Positions 24,334 to 25,713 of a stretch of 25,713 nucleotides of DNA are shown here, in pieces. Source of the DNA: Planctomycetaceae bacterium. Lineage in GTDB: Bacteria > Planctomycetota > Planctomycetia > Pirellulales > Thermoguttaceae. Both the position numbers and the translations under genes were made by a program. A model generated the notes under the pieces. It was not told the origin of the DNA and did no database searches. It was given only the letters and a program-made list of their open reading frames with translations. The stretch spans positions 1-25,713 of the forward strand of contig WRMR01000009.1 in the NCBI GenBank assembly GCA_009776995.1. The letters run 5' to 3'. Within the stretch, counting starts at the first letter, position 1. Each line of letters begins with the position of its first letter.

Positions 24334-24751
24334 GTTTATGTGGGGGAAGACAATTTCAGAGCCGCGAGGGTCACCGAGCGGTTAGTCCATTTCAAGTCGT
24401 CGAATACGTTCCTTGGAAGCGAAGACTGCAATGTCAAACTGGAATAGGGTACAAACGATAACCTCTTATCCTCAACTTCAATATCTTAACCCGCCTGCGA
24501 GAAAAATGCAACTCTTGGGGTTTGTACCAGGACTGGCCGTCAGAGTGGAGTTCGCGGTTGAAGGCATCGGAATCAACGGTGAAATTCCTTTGGTGCATTT
24601 CGTTGCAATCCCGGACAGTGGCTAAAACTCATGCTTGCTTTTCCCGTCCGTGGGATTACAATGAAATGATAGCACAAAGGAGTGGATGCAAGTGCTTTTG
24701 TTTGACAATTTTACGACAAGAAAAAAACTGTGGGTAATGAGAGGGGAAGCC
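24334..24751. other. Divergent intergenic region (418 bp) without a recognisable gene
   Basis: It separates the minus-strand 943-residue gene from the + strand PAS/GAF gene and must hold both promoters. Apart from partial repeat copy C, I see a TTGACA (24702-24707) with no acceptable -10 at 16-19 bp. A 70-codon + strand frame (24413-24625) has no ribosome site and no family resemblance. Nothing else is supported. Confidence 0.6.
24354..24384. repeat. Hairpin-forming repeat, partial copy C
   Basis: TTTCAGAGCCGCGAGGGTCACCGAGCGGTTA matches the left half of copy B (TCAGAGCCGCGACGGTCACCGAGCGGT) with one change. The right arm and flank are missing. It lies about 20 bp upstream of the 943-residue gene's ATG, in its leader or promoter. 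Confidence 0.65.
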
Positions 24752-25713
24752 ATGTCCGACGAAAAAAAGGTTCTGATCGTTGCCAAGTCGCAAAAGGAAG
24801 TCGAACAAATCGTCAAACCGGTCGTTGCCCCGGAAAGCATCGAATATACCGATTCCGCCATCGCGGCAATCGCTCGGCTTTTTCATCACGATTACCTCGG
24901 CGTTTACGTTCATGGCGACATGACTCACACGATGGTTCGTGAACAGCTCAACGGCAATCGTCACTCCCTGATCGACAATCTTCCCGTCGGCGTGGCTTTA
25001 CTGAACGACAACTGCAAGATTTACTGGTCGAATCGGCAATTCAACACGATCGTTCAAAAAAAACCTGCCCGCGGCGAAGGATTTTACCGTGTCCTTGACA
25101 AACCAAAGGTGAGCGGCCCGGTTTATGCTCCCTTTGCCGTTGCGAGAACGGCCAAAGAGCCGGTCGTCACGCGGCTAGACAATCTCAAGGGCTGTGATTA
25201 CCAACTCCATGTTGTCCCTCTTCTGAACCATCAAAACGAAGTCCACGGTTTCATCGCCGTACTTGACGACATCTCAGAATTGACGAAAATCAACCGCAAA
25301 CTCGAAGCCCTGCACGATGCTGTCGGCGGTCTGGTCGATCTGACCCCCAGCGAATTGTTCAAGATGAGTGCGGACGACCGGATTGAACTGCTTAAGGCGA
25401 ATATTCTCAGATTTATCGACGAAATCCTGAAAATTGACGTTCTTGAAATCCGCTTGCTGAACCCCGGCACGCAGGAACTGATCCCCTTACTTTCGATGGG
25501 CATGCCGCCGGAAGCGGAAAACCGGCCACTGTTTGCCCGTGCGAAAGACAACGGTGTGACCGGATTCGTTGCCAAGCTGGGCAAAAGTTATTCGATCGAC
25601 GACACACGGGATGACCCGATATACATTCCTGGTGCAATAGACGCAAAATGTTCAATCACCGTGCCACTCAAATTTCACGACCAGGTCATCGGCACACTCA
25701 ACGTCGAAAGCCC
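24752..25713 (+). CDS. PAS/GAF sensory protein, N-terminal part (3' truncated by window)
   Basis: The frame stays open to the window edge (320 full codons). Residues 1-55 (KVLIVAKSQKEVEQIV...) resemble the first half of a receiver domain, but without a clear phospho-acceptor context. About 72-175 is a PAS-like domain (NLPVGVALLNDNCKIYWSNRQF, then HGFIAVLDDISELTKIN). A coiled linker follows, and from about 205 a GAF domain begins (VLEIRLLNPGTQELIPLLSMG, then GVTGFVAKLGKSY and SITVPLKFHDQVIGTLNVES). The output domain, kinase or otherwise, lies outside the window. The ATG at 24752 has AGGGGA 6-7 bp upstream. An in-frame ATG at 24737 is less likely. It probably senses a small ligand or redox state in the cytoplasm. 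Confidence 0.85.
   Translation, partial: MSDEKKVLIVAKSQKEVEQIVKPVVAPESIEYTDSAIAAIARLFHHDYLGVYVHGDMTHTMVREQLNGNRHSLIDNLPVGVALLNDNCKIYWSNRQFNTIVQKKPARGEGFYRVLDKPKVSGPVYAPFAVARTAKEPVVTRLDNLKGCDYQLHVVPLLNHQNEVHGFIAVLDDISELTKINRKLEALHDAVGGLVDLTPSELFKMSADDRIELLKANILRFIDEILKIDVLEIRLLNPGTQELIPLLSMGMPPEAENRPLFARAKDNGVTGFVAKLGKSYSIDDTRDDPIYIPGAIDAKCSITVPLKFHDQVIGTLNVES

Noticed and set aside
24413..24625. 70-codon + strand open frame in the divergent gap
   Set aside because: It has no ribosome site and no recognisable family, and overlapping frames are equally open.
24702..24707. TTGACA as promoter of the PAS/GAF gene
   Set aside because: No acceptable -10 hexamer lies 16-19 bp downstream.
1..25713. 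tRNA, rRNA, transposase, integrase or phage genes
   Set aside because: I looked for them on both strands and recognised none. The mobile-looking DNA is limited to short non-coding repeats.

Overview
The window looks like a piece of a Planctomycetes chromosome, probably from the Pirellulales side. This is an inference from gene content and style, because there is no rRNA or other taxonomic marker. The pointers are a Gfo/Idh/MocA oxidoreductase, a DUF1573 protein, a TlpA-like lipoprotein with a long helical N-terminus, large pilus-assembly proteins full of Gly/Met-rich tracts, frequent starts without Shine-Dalgarno sequences, and intergenic gaps filled with short palindromic or heptameric repeats. 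A HydF-type [FeFe]-hydrogenase maturation GTPase suggests an anaerobic or fermentative lifestyle.

Layout. Bases 2-607 hold the 3' end of a + strand Gfo/Idh/MocA oxidoreductase. From 7817 down to 696 runs a minus-strand series: a small unknown protein, hemD, a DUF1573 anchor protein, a TlpA/thioredoxin lipoprotein, a short DnaA-like AAA+ protein, hydF and a CYTH-domain protein. A good sigma70-type promoter (7910-7938) precedes the series. Diverging from it on the + strand (8333-16539) is the main locus: a PilM-PilN-like fusion, a PilO/Amuc_1100-like protein, a third membrane-anchored protein of unknown family, and prmC. All three membrane proteins carry Gly/Met-rich low-complexity tracts, and the first two also end in long acidic tails. 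I read this as a lineage-specific type IV pilus (or type II secretion-like) alignment complex. Convergent to it on the minus strand (24333-16772) are a large secreted helical-repeat protein, a secreted PIG-L/LmbE deacetylase, an SPFH/band-7 protein, a divergent NAD-kinase-fold protein and a ribokinase. The right edge holds the start of a + strand PAS/GAF sensory protein (24752 to the end).

Non-coding structure is unusually rich. Three different elements with terminal inverted repeats (about 95-145 bp) each sit between the stop codon of one minus-strand gene and the start of the next (2765-2875, 6428-6571, 18879-18973). A separate hairpin-forming repeat of about 115 bp occurs in two full copies (11175-11292, 21376-21489) and one partial copy (24354-24384). 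Three kinds of 7-bp tandem repeat are present. One forms a large imperfect palindrome inserted in frame inside hydF (2218-2293), one overlaps the 3' end of the DUF1573 gene (5161-5188), and one lies directly before the third pilus-locus gene (13500-13526). A 15-bp palindrome recurs between two other gene pairs, and a multi-hairpin repeat separates the convergent prmC and ribokinase genes.

Most notable for follow-up are the Gly/Met-rich pilus complex, the DnaA-like protein that has lost both sensor-II arginines and the N-terminal domains, and the repeat-interrupted HydF. No tRNA, rRNA, CRISPR array, transposase or phage gene was recognised.
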